Shown in pieces: positions 41,723 to 50,506 of a stretch of 64,000 nucleotides of DNA. The DNA comes from an uncultured bacterium (lineage in GTDB: Bacteria; Verrucomicrobiota; Lentisphaeria; Victivallales; UBA1829). The translations under genes were made by a program, and so were the position numbers. The stretch is from assembly GCA_902774245.1 (NCBI GenBank), contig CACYHQ010000004.1:220463-284462 (forward strand), given 5' to 3'. The notes beneath the pieces are model-generated. The model saw only the letters and a list, made by a program, of their open reading frames with translations, was not told where the DNA came from and made no database searches. Each line of letters begins with the position of its first letter. The stretch's first letter is position 1.

Positions 41723-42283
41723 TCACCAGCTGATGACAAGTTTCTTTCTCGAAGCCAGTTTGTCCAGCTTTTTGGCGTCCTTGTCCTTCTCGTCAACGCC
41801 GAACGAATACACGCCGACCTTCGTGCGGAGGTCCTGGCCGGAACGGCCGTTGACTGCGTTGACCGCGGAAACGGCTTCGACGGTGTTTTTGATCTTGCCG
41901 TCGTAATCGACGTCAAGGATGACCTGATACTGGCGGCCCCACGGATCCAGGATGCCTTTGGTCTCGTCATAGCCGACACCGACTTCGTAGAACACCATCT
42001 TCTTGGAGTTTTCGCCCGTGAGGATCTTGCACATCTGGACGTAGTCGCTGCTGCTCACGAGAGAATCGGCCGAACCGGACGTCTTCACCGGCCAGCAGGA
42101 GAATTCAGACTCGTACATGATGATGGCGGTCTTCAGGGACTGGCATTCACTGCTCGCCTTGGATTTCTTCGCGTTGTTGCGGACGACGCCGAGGGCGGGG
42201 AAGACAAGACCGGCGAGGATGCCGATGATGGCGATCACGACGAGCAGCTCGATCAATGTAAATCTTTTGGAAGAAGTTTTCAT
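41723..42283 (-). CDS. Type II secretion/pilus pseudopilin (GspG-like)
   Basis: A 186-residue prepilin. The type III leader is short and basic (MKTSSKR), followed by F-T-L-I-E-L-L with the conserved Glu at +5 and a hydrophobic helix to about residue 33. The soluble part has a D-P-W-G-R-Q-Y-Q block (about residue 111), the GspG-type calcium-loop region. It would be cleaved and methylated by a PilD peptidase, not encoded here. AAGGA lies 9 bases before the ATG. It follows a second pseudopilin by 31 bases. Confidence 0.87.
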   Translation of the reverse strand: MKTSSKRFTLIELLVVIAIIGILAGLVFPALGVVRNNAKKSKASSECQSLKTAIIMYESEFSCWPVKTSGSADSLVSSSDYVQMCKILTGENSKKMVFYEVGVGYDETKGILDPWGRQYQVILDVDYDGKIKNTVEAVSAVNAVNGRSGQDLRTKVGVYSFGVDEKDKDAKKLDKLASRKKLVISW

Positions 42284-42314
42284 GGTATGGTTTCCTTATG
42301 AAGGTTGGGTTCGG

Positions 42315-42842
42315 TTATTTCGCTTTCGGGTTCTTGAAGTTCGCGATATCGTCGCCGAGACCGGGCGATTTCTTCGTGTCATTCTCCGCGTCGCCGACAC
42401 CTTTGTCACGGCCGATGGAGTACAGGTCGTACGTGCCGGTGTTGTATTTGCCGGGGTTGCGGTAGCGGATCGCATTTCCCCACGCGTCGCGGATCTTGTC
42501 GGGGTTTCCGTTTTCGGCGGCAATGGAGACGCACGTTTCGTACGCATCGCCGAGGAGCTCAAGAGCGGGATCCTTCGAATCGTTCGGCTTCAGGTCGATG
42601 GAGTGGAAATCGCCGCCGTCCTCGTTGTAGGTGGAACTGCCGTTCGGGAAGTAATACCCGTGCTTGGCCTTGTACTGTTCGTTCGCGGTGCGGATGATCT
42701 CCATGACGGTTTTCGTCTTCGTCTCGTCGGCGCGGCGGTAGGCGACCTGCGTGACCTTGACCGAGATCGCGGCGAGCAGGGCGATCACAATGATCACGCA
42801 GAGAAGTTCGACTAATGTAAAGGGGTGTTTGAAGCGTTTCAT
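42315..42842 (-). CDS. Pseudopilin (GspG-like), second copy
   Basis: A 175-residue prepilin with leader MKRFKHP and F-T-L-V-E-L-L, then a hydrophobic helix to about residue 29. The C-terminal domain has RDAWGNAIRYRNPG and DLYSIGRDKGVGD, the typical GspG/major pseudopilin layout (DPWGxxYxY...SxGxDG). It is the first gene after the promoter at 42881-42909 and is probably cotranscribed with the other pseudopilin and the PSP1 gene. Pseudopilins of this kind are abundant in Lentisphaerae and Planctomycetes (general knowledge). Confidence 0.87.
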   Translation of the reverse strand: MKRFKHPFTLVELLCVIIVIALLAAISVKVTQVAYRRADETKTKTVMEIIRTANEQYKAKHGYYFPNGSSTYNEDGGDFHSIDLKPNDSKDPALELLGDAYETCVSIAAENGNPDKIRDAWGNAIRYRNPGKYNTGTYDLYSIGRDKGVGDAENDTKKSPGLGDDIANFKNPKAK

Positions 42843-42880
42843 GGCGTTCTCCCGGGTATCTGTTGAGTTTTCCAGTACGT

Positions 42881-42909
42881 ACTATATCATGCAATCCGGC
42901 GGAATACAA
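42881..42909 (-). promoter_or_regulatory. Promoter of pseudopilin unit
   Basis: Minus strand TTGTAT (42904-42909), 17-base spacer ending TGA (extended -10), TATAGT (42881-42886). Confidence 0.65.
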
Positions 42910-42962
42910 CCGGTTTTTTGTGAAATATTCCTAAAAAGTTATGGTTTTCGCGCGTAGGCGGG

Positions 42963-44075
42963 TCATTTTGGGGACGCTTCCGGCGCGGACGCCAGAATCT
43001 CCTGTTTCAGCACCTCGAACGCCTCTTCCTGAGGCAGATTCGCGAACGGCACGCCCTTGCGGAAAAGCGCCACGAAGCCGTTTTTCGATCCTGCGAGCCC
43101 GAATTCGGCGTCCTTCGCCTCGCCGGGTCCGTTCACCACGCAGCCCATGACCGCGATCTTTTTCAGGCCGATGCGGCGGCCGGACGCTTTCAGGGATGCC
43201 ACGAGCTCCTCCACGCGTTCCGCCATGCCGATCAGGTCGTACTCGGTGCGGGCGCAGGTGGGACACGACACGATCTCGGGGTATGCGTCGCGCAGGCCGC
43301 AGACTTCCAGCAGGGCGATCCCCGCCTTCACTTCCTCGCGGGGCGGCGCGGTCAGGCTCACGCGGATGGTGTCGCCGATGCCGTCCAGCAGCAGCGCGCC
43401 GATCCCGGCGGCGCTCTTCAGGATGCCGCGCGAGGTGGTCCCGGCCTCGGTCACACCGAGGTGCAACGGGAATGGCGAACGCGCCGCGAACTTGCGGTAG
43501 GCGGCGGCCATGACCGGCACGGAGCTGGCCTTCAACGAGACCTTGATATCGTGGAAGCCGCAGGATTCCAGCGTGCATATCTGCGCTTCGACCGCCTCGC
43601 AGAGCGACTCCGCCATAGCTTCGTTGTGGTCTCCGCATGCGGCGAGCTTCGATTCGAACAGCCCTTTCGGCAGACTGCCGGTATTCGCGCCGACACGGAT
43701 CGGGATCCCCTCCTCGCCCGCGGCCTCCGCCACGGCACGGACGCGGTCCGCGCCGCCGATGTTGCCGGGGTTGATACGAACACCGTGGACGCCCGCGCGG
43801 ATGGACTCCAGCGCCAGACGCCAGTCGAAATGGATGTCCGCGATCACGGGAATCGGGGATTCCGCCACGATGCGGCGCATGGCATCGGCGGACGGCATGT
43901 CCGGCACGGCACAGCGGATGATGTCGCACCCGAGCGCGGCGAGTTCGCGGATCTGCGCGAGCGTGGCATCCGCGTCGGACGTGCGCGTATTCGTCATGGA
44001 CTGCACGGACACCGGAGCCCCGCCGCCGACGACGACGCGTCCGACGTGCAACTGATTACTCACTCGCCGTTTCAC
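42963..44075 (-). CDS. ispG: 4-hydroxy-3-methylbut-2-enyl diphosphate synthase
   Basis: A 370-residue [4Fe-4S] enzyme of the non-mevalonate pathway (MEcPP to HMBPP). I start it at GTG 44075: AGGAGG (44082-44087) lies 6 bases upstream, inside rseP, giving a 20-base overlap. The longer frame adds an Arg/Lys-rich stretch that is only the shadow of rseP. Seen: SVQSMTNT near residue 23, PVIADIHFD, VRINPGNIG, and the cluster ligands in SCPTCARTEYD and GCVVNGPGEA. Dxr of the same pathway is encoded two genes upstream in the operon. Confidence 0.95.
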   Translation of the reverse strand: MKRRVSNQLHVGRVVVGGGAPVSVQSMTNTRTSDADATLAQIRELAALGCDIIRCAVPDMPSADAMRRIVAESPIPVIADIHFDWRLALESIRAGVHGVRINPGNIGGADRVRAVAEAAGEEGIPIRVGANTGSLPKGLFESKLAACGDHNEAMAESLCEAVEAQICTLESCGFHDIKVSLKASSVPVMAAAYRKFAARSPFPLHLGVTEAGTTSRGILKSAAGIGALLLDGIGDTIRVSLTAPPREEVKAGIALLEVCGLRDAYPEIVSCPTCARTEYDLIGMAERVEELVASLKASGRRIGLKKIAVMGCVVNGPGEAKDAEFGLAGSKNGFVALFRKGVPFANLPQEEAFEVLKQEILASAPEASPK

Positions 44076-45855
44076 CGGACGCCTCCTGGTTTTGAGCCTG
44101 TGTTTCCGCGGCTTCCGTTTTGAACTCGGTTTCCGCCTGCGCGGCTTCCGCCGTCTCACCGTCCTCCAGCTCACTGGAGGCGCGATGTATCTTAATATCC
44201 AGTGCGTTCGACCATTTCTGCGGCAACATCTTCTTCACATCGAAGAACGACACGATCGCCATGAACGAGATCAGCACGAACATGAAGAAATACGTGACCG
44301 GCTGGACCAGCTTCGCCGGGACCGGACGACGGATCGCGATCTCGATCAGCGCGATCATGATGTGGCCGCCGTCCAGCACGGGGATCGGCAGCAGGTTGAA
44401 GAGGCCGAGCGAAAAACTGATCATCACGACCAGGTACAGCCCCTGCATGAAGGAGCCGCTGAACGTCTTGATCATGTAGCGGCCGATGCCGAGCGGGCCG
44501 GAGAGATGCTGGACGCCGATCGTGGTGTAGCCGGTGTCCTGGCCGACCTTGCTTTGGATCGTGTGGCCGAGGCTCTTCAGCGTGCGTTTCGTCATCTTCA
44601 GGACGTTGCAGAACTGTTTCCACGGCGTCGGGTGATCGATGCGGTAGAAGCTCACGCCGATTTCGTACGGCACGACGATGCGCGGCGTAATCTTGAATTC
44701 CAACGGTTCCTCCGAACCGGAGCGCTTCACGGTCAGCGTGATCTCCTTGCCGTGCAGCTCGTCCTTGTCGTCGGTTTCGACGCCCTGTTCGGCAACAAGC
44801 TTGGAGAAATTCGCGGGGTCGTCCTTCAGGGACTCGCCGTTGAACGCCGTAATCACATCGCCGGGTTTCAGATACAGGGCCGCAGGCAGTCCGGGGATCG
44901 TCTCCTCCACCTCGCAGAGGTCGTTCGCGGTCGTGAAATAGATCCCGATCTGCGGACGCGGCTTCCTGCCGGGGACCGGGACCGGCGTCACGGGAACCTC
45001 AAGCTGCCGTCCGTCCCGGTCCACGGTCAGTTTGAGCGTCTTCCCGTCCGAGAACGTGATGAGGTTGATCAGCTCGTCGACGCCGTAGACGGGCTTGCCG
45101 TCGACCGCGGTCACACGGTCGTCGTCGCGGATTCCGGCCTTTTCCGCCGGTGAATTGTAAAACGGGGAAACATAGACGTGCAGTTCGGGCTGGAAGAACG
45201 GCATCATGACCTTTTCGCCGGGCATGAGCCGGTCGTTGGACTCCGGCATGTAGGAGATTTCGGACGTCTTGCCGTCGCGGACGATCTCCAGCGTAACCTG
45301 CTTCACGTTGTCGTCGTTCAGCATGATCCGCTGCGCGAATTCGTTCCAGCTCAGTTCGAACGCGCTGCCGTTCAGTTTCACGATGCGGTCGCCCTCGCGC
45401 AGTCCGGCACGGTATTCGGGGCAGTCCTCCGGGATGGTCCGCACGGTGAACTCGGAATAATGGTCGGTGTCCGGCTGCGGCATGCCGACCAGCCAGATCA
45501 CCACGCCCAGCGCGAATCCGAAGATGATGTTGAACAGCGGTCCGGCGAACGCGGTCGCGATGCGTTTCCATGGCGCGGCGTGCGGCAGCGGATTGCCCGC
45601 GGCGTCGGTGACTTCGTCGCTGGTGGAGTCGATCTGCGGAAGCTCCACGTAGCCGCCGCACGGGATGCAGCCGATGCGGTACTCCACGCCGTTGATCTTC
45701 TTGCCCCAGATCTTCTTGAATCCGACCGAGAACGCCTCGATGTGGAGGCCGCAGAACCGCGCGACGATGAAGTGGCCGAATTCGTGCACGATGATGCACA
45801 GGCCGAAAAAGATCACCATCAGCAGGACCGATGCGATCAGGATCAGTGTTTCCAT
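44056..45855 (-). CDS. rseP: Site-2 zinc metalloprotease with three PDZ domains
   Basis: A 599-residue inner-membrane intramembrane protease. Zinc site H24-E25-x2-H28 in the first helix and the second motif LDGGH (494-498) in NLLPIPVLDGGH near the C-terminal helices. Between them are three PDZ-like domains (about 138-200, 225-290, 305-385), where E. coli RseP (450 residues) has two. A Glu/Ala-rich tail (about 555-599) follows the last helix. It cleaves anti-sigma factors and leftover signal peptides. Its place between dxr and ispG recalls the dxr-rseP order found in many bacteria. Confidence 0.93.
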   Translation of the reverse strand: METLILIASVLLMVIFFGLCIIVHEFGHFIVARFCGLHIEAFSVGFKKIWGKKINGVEYRIGCIPCGGYVELPQIDSTSDEVTDAAGNPLPHAAPWKRIATAFAGPLFNIIFGFALGVVIWLVGMPQPDTDHYSEFTVRTIPEDCPEYRAGLREGDRIVKLNGSAFELSWNEFAQRIMLNDDNVKQVTLEIVRDGKTSEISYMPESNDRLMPGEKVMMPFFQPELHVYVSPFYNSPAEKAGIRDDDRVTAVDGKPVYGVDELINLITFSDGKTLKLTVDRDGRQLEVPVTPVPVPGRKPRPQIGIYFTTANDLCEVEETIPGLPAALYLKPGDVITAFNGESLKDDPANFSKLVAEQGVETDDKDELHGKEITLTVKRSGSEEPLEFKITPRIVVPYEIGVSFYRIDHPTPWKQFCNVLKMTKRTLKSLGHTIQSKVGQDTGYTTIGVQHLSGPLGIGRYMIKTFSGSFMQGLYLVVMISFSLGLFNLLPIPVLDGGHIMIALIEIAIRRPVPAKLVQPVTYFFMFVLISFMAIVSFFDVKKMLPQKWSNALDIKIHRASSELEDGETAEAAQAETEFKTEAAETQAQNQEASGETASE

Positions 45856-45884
45856 ATCTTCAAAATCTCCTTTTCGATTTCAAT

Positions 45885-47048
45885 TCATTTTGAGCTTGGG
45901 AGGACAAGACTGCGCGCATAGTCGCGCGCCCGGGCGTCCGCATCCAGGACCGCGTCGAGCGTCTCGTCGCCGCACCGTCCCAGCGCGTCCATGGTTCGTT
46001 CCACGATCCGCCAGATGTCCGTAAAACGTATGGTCCCCGCGCGGAACCGTTCGAACGCGATCTCGTTCGCCGCGTTCAGGATCGCGGGCAGAGCGCCGCC
46101 CGCTTCGAGCGCGGCGCGGGCGAATCCGAGCGACGGAAACCGCGATTCGTCGGGATGCTCGAACGTGAGTTCGCCGACGGTCGCGAGGTCGAGTGCGGGC
46201 AGATTCGACGCGGTGTGCTCCGGCCAGGTCAGCGCGTACTGGATGGGGAACCGCATGTCCGGCCGGCTCATCTGCGCCATCAGCGCGCCGTCGCGGAACC
46301 TTACGAGCGAATGCACGATGCTCTGCGGATGGACAAGGACTTCAATGCGCGGCCCCTCCACGTCGAAGAGCCAGCGCGCCTCGATCATCTCCAGCGCCTT
46401 GTTCATGAGCGACGCGGAGTCCACGGTCACTTTCGGTCCCATCGACCACGTCGGATGCGCCAGGGCCTGTTCCCACGTCATCTTGTCCATCTCGGACACG
46501 GGCGTGTTGCGGAACGGGCCGCCGCTGGCGGTCAGGATGAGCTGCGCGACCTCGGACGGACGCCGACCCTCCAGACACTGGAAGAGCGCGCTGTGTTCGC
46601 TGTCGACGGGCAGGATGCGGGCGCTGCATTTCTTCGCCTCGTCCGTGACCAGGCGGCCAGCCATGACCATGACCTCCTTGCTGGCGAGCGCGATCGTCTT
46701 GCGCGCCCGGATCGCCGACAGCGTCGGGAAGAGTCCGCCCGTGCCGACGATGGCGCACAGCACGGTCGTAATCTCAGGCGCGGCGACCGCTTCGCAGAGG
46801 GCTTCGCGCCCGGAAATGACCTTGCATCCGGCGGGAACCGCGGCGCGGAGGTCATCCAGACGGGCGGCGTCTTCCAGACACACGCAGTCGGGATGGAACT
46901 CGCGCGCCTGTTCCGCCAGAAGTTCCCAATTTTTCCCCGCGGCGAGCAGGGAAACGCGGATGCGGTCCGGCAGGGCGCGGGCGACCGCGAGGGCGCTTTT
47001 GCCGATGGACCCGGTGGACCCGAGCAGAGCGAGGTTGCAGAGGCTCAT
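45885..47048 (-). CDS. dxr: 1-deoxy-D-xylulose 5-phosphate reductoisomerase
   Basis: A 387-residue NADPH enzyme making MEP, the committed step of the non-mevalonate isoprenoid pathway. Start at ATG 47048, overlapping the dtd stop (ATGA), with GGAGG 7 bases upstream. Seen: LLGSTGSIGKSAL at the N-terminus, LASKEVMVMAG, VDSEHSALFQCLEG with metal-binding D and E, and ASGGPFRN. The C-terminal block NAANEIAFERF is typical. It is the third gene of metY-dtd-dxr-rseP-ispG. Confidence 0.96.
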   Translation of the reverse strand: MSLCNLALLGSTGSIGKSALAVARALPDRIRVSLLAAGKNWELLAEQAREFHPDCVCLEDAARLDDLRAAVPAGCKVISGREALCEAVAAPEITTVLCAIVGTGGLFPTLSAIRARKTIALASKEVMVMAGRLVTDEAKKCSARILPVDSEHSALFQCLEGRRPSEVAQLILTASGGPFRNTPVSEMDKMTWEQALAHPTWSMGPKVTVDSASLMNKALEMIEARWLFDVEGPRIEVLVHPQSIVHSLVRFRDGALMAQMSRPDMRFPIQYALTWPEHTASNLPALDLATVGELTFEHPDESRFPSLGFARAALEAGGALPAILNAANEIAFERFRAGTIRFTDIWRIVERTMDALGRCGDETLDAVLDADARARDYARSLVLPSSK

Positions 47049-47533
47049 TCGTCCGCCTCCGCGTTCGGATTCGTCGTCACGGAGTATTCCCACGGATGGG
47101 AGAGCAGGAACGTCGCCGGGCCGTCGTTTTCGAGCGAGACGAGCATGTCCGCGCCGAACCGTCCGGTCGCCACATGCCCGACGCCCTCGGTCTTCAGACG
47201 TTCCGCGAAGTATTCGTAAAGTTCGTTGGCCGCAGCCGGATCGCCCGCCAGGTCGAATCCCGGACGGCGTCCCTTGCGGCAGTCGGCGTAGAGCGTGAAC
47301 TGCGACACCACAAGCGCGTCTCCGCCGATGTCCAGCAGGGACTTGTTCATCTTGCCCGCATCATCCTCGAAGATGCGGAGTCCGGCGGCCTTTTTCGCAA
47401 GCCAGTCGGCATCGGCGCGCGTGTCGCCATGCGTGACGCCCACGAAGAGCAGTACGCCATGCCCGATCTCGCCGACGATCTCGCCGGCCACGGTCACGGA
47501 CGCCCTGCGGACCCGCTGAAGCAGCACTCTCAT
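47045..47533 (-). CDS. dtd: D-aminoacyl-tRNA deacylase
   Basis: A 162-residue dimeric editing enzyme that hydrolyses D-amino acids (and glycine mischarged on tRNA-Ala) from tRNA. Motifs: MRVLLQRVxxASVTV at the N-terminus, SQFTLYAD near residue 77, and the C-terminal TGRFGADMLV...NDGP. The last 20 residues after NDGP extend the usual end. Its stop overlaps the dxr start by four bases. It follows metY by 30 bases. Confidence 0.96.
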   Translation of the reverse strand: MRVLLQRVRRASVTVAGEIVGEIGHGVLLFVGVTHGDTRADADWLAKKAAGLRIFEDDAGKMNKSLLDIGGDALVVSQFTLYADCRKGRRPGFDLAGDPAAANELYEYFAERLKTEGVGHVATGRFGADMLVSLENDGPATFLLSHPWEYSVTTNPNAEADE

Positions 47534-47563
47534 GCGTCGTTTCCTGTTCGGCTCAATTCAGGT

Positions 47564-48841
47564 TCAGATCTTCGCCAGGGCCTGTTCGAAATCGGCCTTG
47601 ATGTCGTCGATATTCTCGATGCCGACGGACAGGCGGATGAGGTCCGGGGGCACACCCGCCGCCGCGAGCTGTTCGTCGGAGAGCTGGCGGTGCGTCATGC
47701 TTGCGGGATGCAGCACCATGGTGCGGACGTCCGCCACGTGGACCACGATGGACGCGAGCTTCAGGGAGTCGATCGCGCGCACGCTGGCCTCCTTGCCGCC
47801 GACCGCGCCGAAGCAGAGCACGCCGCTGGCGGCCTTCAGATACTTCTTGCAACGCTCGTGTTCGGGGCTGTCCTCAAGTCCGGGGTAGTTGACCCACGCG
47901 ACCTTCGGATGCGCCTTCAGGAACTTCGCCATCTCAAGGGCGTTTTCGCTGTGGCGGTCCATGCGGAGCGCGAGCGTCTGCATGCCGAGGTTGATGAGGA
48001 AGGCGTTCAGGGGCGGCAGGATCGCGCCGGTGTCGCGGACCCACTGCACGCGGAGCTTGGTGGAGAACGGCGCGGCGGGGAAGTCCTTCGTATAGATCAG
48101 GCCGTGGTAGCTCACGTCCGGCTCGGTGAATTCGGGGAAGTTGCCGTTCGACCAGTCGAAGTCGCCCTTCTCGACGATGATGCCGCCGATGCTCGTCTGG
48201 TGGCCGTCGAGGTACTTCGTGGCGGAGTGCGTCACGATGTCCGCGCCGTAGTCGAACGGGCGGCACAGGTAGGGCGTGGCGAACGTGTTGTCGACGATCA
48301 GGGGCACGCCGAGGCGTTTCGCGGCTTCGGAGTACGCCTCGAAATTCAGCACGCACACGCTCGGGTTCGTCAGCGTCTCGGCGAAGAGCGCGCGGGTGTT
48401 CGGGCGCGCCGCCGCCACGATCTCGTCCGCGGTGGCGTCGTGCGGGACCATGGTCACCTCCACGCCCATGCGCTTCAGCGTCATGGTGAAGAGCGTCACG
48501 GTGCCGCCGTACAGGGCCGCGCTGGCGAGCACGTGACCGCCGCTCGGACAGACGTTCATGATCGCGAGCATGTTCGCGGTCTGGCCGGAGGTCACGCCTA
48601 CGGCCGCCACGCCGCCTTCCATCTCGGCGATCTTGGTCTCGAGCGCCGCCACGGTCGGGTTCGCGAGGCGCGTGTAGAAAAATCCGTCGGCCTTGAGGTC
48701 GAAGAGGTCGGCCACGCTCTGCGCGTCGTTGTATTTGTATGCAGTGCTCTGGAAAATCGGAAGCTGGCAGGGTTCGCCGTTCTTCGGGGTCCAGCCGCAA
48801 TGGATTGCCTGGGTTTCGGGTTTCCAGTTCTTGGAATTCAT
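47564..48841 (-). CDS. metY: O-acetylhomoserine sulfhydrylase
   Basis: A 425-residue PLP enzyme of the Cys/Met metabolism family, making homocysteine from O-acetylhomoserine and sulfide. Start at ATG 48841 (AAGGAG 6 bases upstream). The PLP lysine is in THSATKYLDGH; the N-terminal TQAIHCGW and the YTRLANPT block (tyrosine and arginine of the neighbouring subunit) are conserved. The length of about 425 fits OAH sulfhydrylases rather than the shorter (about 390) cystathionine enzymes. First gene of the metY-dtd-dxr-rseP-ispG operon. Confidence 0.92.
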   Translation of the reverse strand: MNSKNWKPETQAIHCGWTPKNGEPCQLPIFQSTAYKYNDAQSVADLFDLKADGFFYTRLANPTVAALETKIAEMEGGVAAVGVTSGQTANMLAIMNVCPSGGHVLASAALYGGTVTLFTMTLKRMGVEVTMVPHDATADEIVAAARPNTRALFAETLTNPSVCVLNFEAYSEAAKRLGVPLIVDNTFATPYLCRPFDYGADIVTHSATKYLDGHQTSIGGIIVEKGDFDWSNGNFPEFTEPDVSYHGLIYTKDFPAAPFSTKLRVQWVRDTGAILPPLNAFLINLGMQTLALRMDRHSENALEMAKFLKAHPKVAWVNYPGLEDSPEHERCKKYLKAASGVLCFGAVGGKEASVRAIDSLKLASIVVHVADVRTMVLHPASMTHRQLSDEQLAAAGVPPDLIRLSVGIENIDDIKADFEQALAKI

Positions 48842-48893
48842 GGTGCGCTCCTTGTTTTGCAGAATATACGTTAATCTAAAAATAACATCCCAT

Positions 48894-48922
48894 ACAATAA
48901 CATGCTTTCTCCCGTTTTTCAA
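48894..48922 (-). promoter_or_regulatory. Promoter of metY-dtd-dxr-rseP-ispG operon
   Basis: Minus strand TTGAAA (48917-48922), 17-base spacer ending TGT (extended -10), TATTGT (48894-48899). The leader is only about 45 bases, too short for a SAM riboswitch. Confidence 0.55.
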
Positions 48923-48947
48923 CTCAAAACCGCAAGTTCTTCGAGTT

Positions 48948-48991
48948 TTTTATAAAAACGAAGCCCTCACCCCCGTATCCGGAGTGAGGGC
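48948..48991 (-). terminator. Terminator of the glycine cleavage operon
   Basis: Perfect 8-bp stem GCCCTCAC / GTGAGGGC (48963-48991) followed on the minus strand by TTCGTTTTTATAAAAAAC. Confidence 0.75.
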
Positions 48992-49011
48992 CGATTGTGC
49001 CGGAATGATTA

Positions 49012-49037
49012 CTTGACACTGTGTCAGTGGAGGACTT
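49012..49037. repeat. Palindrome and 13-bp repeat after gcvPB
   Basis: GACAC-T-GTGTC followed by CAGTGGAGGACTT (49025-49037), the latter identical to 30213-30225. It lies between the gcvPB stop and the operon terminator, like the hairpins after hydA. Confidence 0.5.
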
Positions 49038-49048
49038 ACTTATCCGCC

Positions 49049-50506
49049 TCAGTCGCCTGTGTATTTCAGGTCCGGCTTGCGCGCGGCGAGCGTTTCGTCG
49101 AGGCGGCGCACCGGGGTGGTGACGGGCGCGGCGTGAAGGGATTCCGGGGCGTTCTCGGCGGCGCGGGCGATGTCCTTCATGGCCTCGATGAACTCGTCGA
49201 GGATTTCCTTGGACTCGGTCTCGGTCGGCTCGATCATGATGGCCTCCGGGACGATCAGCGGGAAGTAGATCGTGGGCGGATGGAATCCGCGGTCGATCAG
49301 GCCCTTCGCGATGTCGAGCGTGTGGACGCCGTTCGCATCGAGCTGACGCTTGCCGGAGAGGACGCATTCGTGCATGCAGGGGCGCTTGTACTTGCGGTCG
49401 TAATACGCCTCAAGCTGCGACGCCACGTAGTTCGCGTTGATCACGGCGTTTTCGCTGACGCGTTTGAGGCCTTCGCGGCCGAGCGTGAGCAGATAGGCGT
49501 AGGCGCGCAGGATCACGCCGAAGTTGCCGTAGAACGGCGCGATGTAGCCGATGGATTCCGGGTAGTTGTACTCCAGGCAGCAGATGCCGTCCGAACGCCG
49601 GATCACGCGGGAGGTCGGCAGGTACGGCACGAGGCTGATGGAGACGCCGACCGGGCCGGAGCCGGGGCCGCCGCCGCCGTGGGGGGTGGAGAACGTCTTG
49701 TGCAGGTTCACGTGCATCACGTCGAACCCGATGTCGCCGGGGCGGACGCGCCCGACGATGGCGTTGAAGTTCGCGCCGTCGCAGTAGCAGAGGCCGCCCG
49801 CCTGGTGCACGAGCTTGCATATCTCGGACACGTTCGGGTCGAAGAGACCGAGCGTGTTCGGGCACGTCAGCATGATGCCCGCCACTTCGGGCGACAGCAT
49901 CGACTTCAGCGCGTCCAGGTCCACGTTGCCGTCCGCGTCGCTGGGCACGACTTTCGTCGTGAACCCGGCCACGGTGGCGCTTGCGGGGTTCGTGCCGTGC
50001 GCGGCGTCCGGGATCAGCATGTACTTGCGCGCGGTGTCGCGGCGTGCGCGGTGGTAGGCGGCGATCAGCATGCAGCCGGTGAGTTCGCCGTGTGCGCCCG
50101 CCATGGGCTGCATGGTCATCTGGGAGAATCCGAGGAGTTCGGCGAGCATGCGTTCCGTCTCGTGGAGCACGATCAGCGCGCCCTGGACCAGCACGCCGCC
50201 GCGGCGGAGCTGGGGCAGAAGCGGGTGCAGGTCGGCGAATCCGGCGAGGCGCACCACTTTCTCGTGGAACTTCGGATTGTATTTCATGGTGCAGGACCCG
50301 AGCGGATAGAAATTGGTGTCCACGCTCATGTTCATCCGGCTGAGCCCGGTGAAATGGCGCACGACCTCAAGTTCGGAGGCTTCGGGCAGGCCCGCGGGTT
50401 CGGCGCGTCGGAGGGCGGCGGGGACCGCGGACGCGGCGGGGACGTCGCACTTCGGGAGCACGACGCCGGTACGGCCGGCACGGCCGGTTTCATAGATCAG
50501 CTTCAT
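49049..50506 (-). CDS. gcvPB: Glycine dehydrogenase (decarboxylating) subunit 2
   Basis: A 485-residue C-terminal half of the split P protein of the glycine cleavage system. The PLP lysine is in HVNLHKTFSTPHGGGGPG. FYPLGSCTMKYNP near residue 65 and MQPMAGAHGE near 130 are conserved. It starts at ATG 50506, overlapping the gcvPA stop (ATGA), with GGAGG upstream. With gcvPA it decarboxylates glycine and loads aminomethyl onto lipoyl-GcvH. The long upstream frame in phase with it is only the shadow of gcvPA. Confidence 0.96.
   Translation of the reverse strand: MKLIYETGRAGRTGVVLPKCDVPAASAVPAALRRAEPAGLPEASELEVVRHFTGLSRMNMSVDTNFYPLGSCTMKYNPKFHEKVVRLAGFADLHPLLPQLRRGGVLVQGALIVLHETERMLAELLGFSQMTMQPMAGAHGELTGCMLIAAYHRARRDTARKYMLIPDAAHGTNPASATVAGFTTKVVPSDADGNVDLDALKSMLSPEVAGIMLTCPNTLGLFDPNVSEICKLVHQAGGLCYCDGANFNAIVGRVRPGDIGFDVMHVNLHKTFSTPHGGGGPGSGPVGVSISLVPYLPTSRVIRRSDGICCLEYNYPESIGYIAPFYGNFGVILRAYAYLLTLGREGLKRVSENAVINANYVASQLEAYYDRKYKRPCMHECVLSGKRQLDANGVHTLDIAKGLIDRGFHPPTIYFPLIVPEAIMIEPTETESKEILDEFIEAMKDIARAAENAPESLHAAPVTTPVRRLDETLAARKPDLKYTGD

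Noticed and set aside
44076..44174. Basic N-terminal extension of IspG
   Set aside because: The Arg/Lys-rich 33 residues come from reading the Glu/Ala-rich rseP tail in another frame. A strong AGGAGG with GTG at 44075 gives the normal IspG start.
48842..48893. SAM or T-box riboswitch before metY
   Set aside because: The leader is about 45-50 bases, too short, with no terminator/antiterminator pair.
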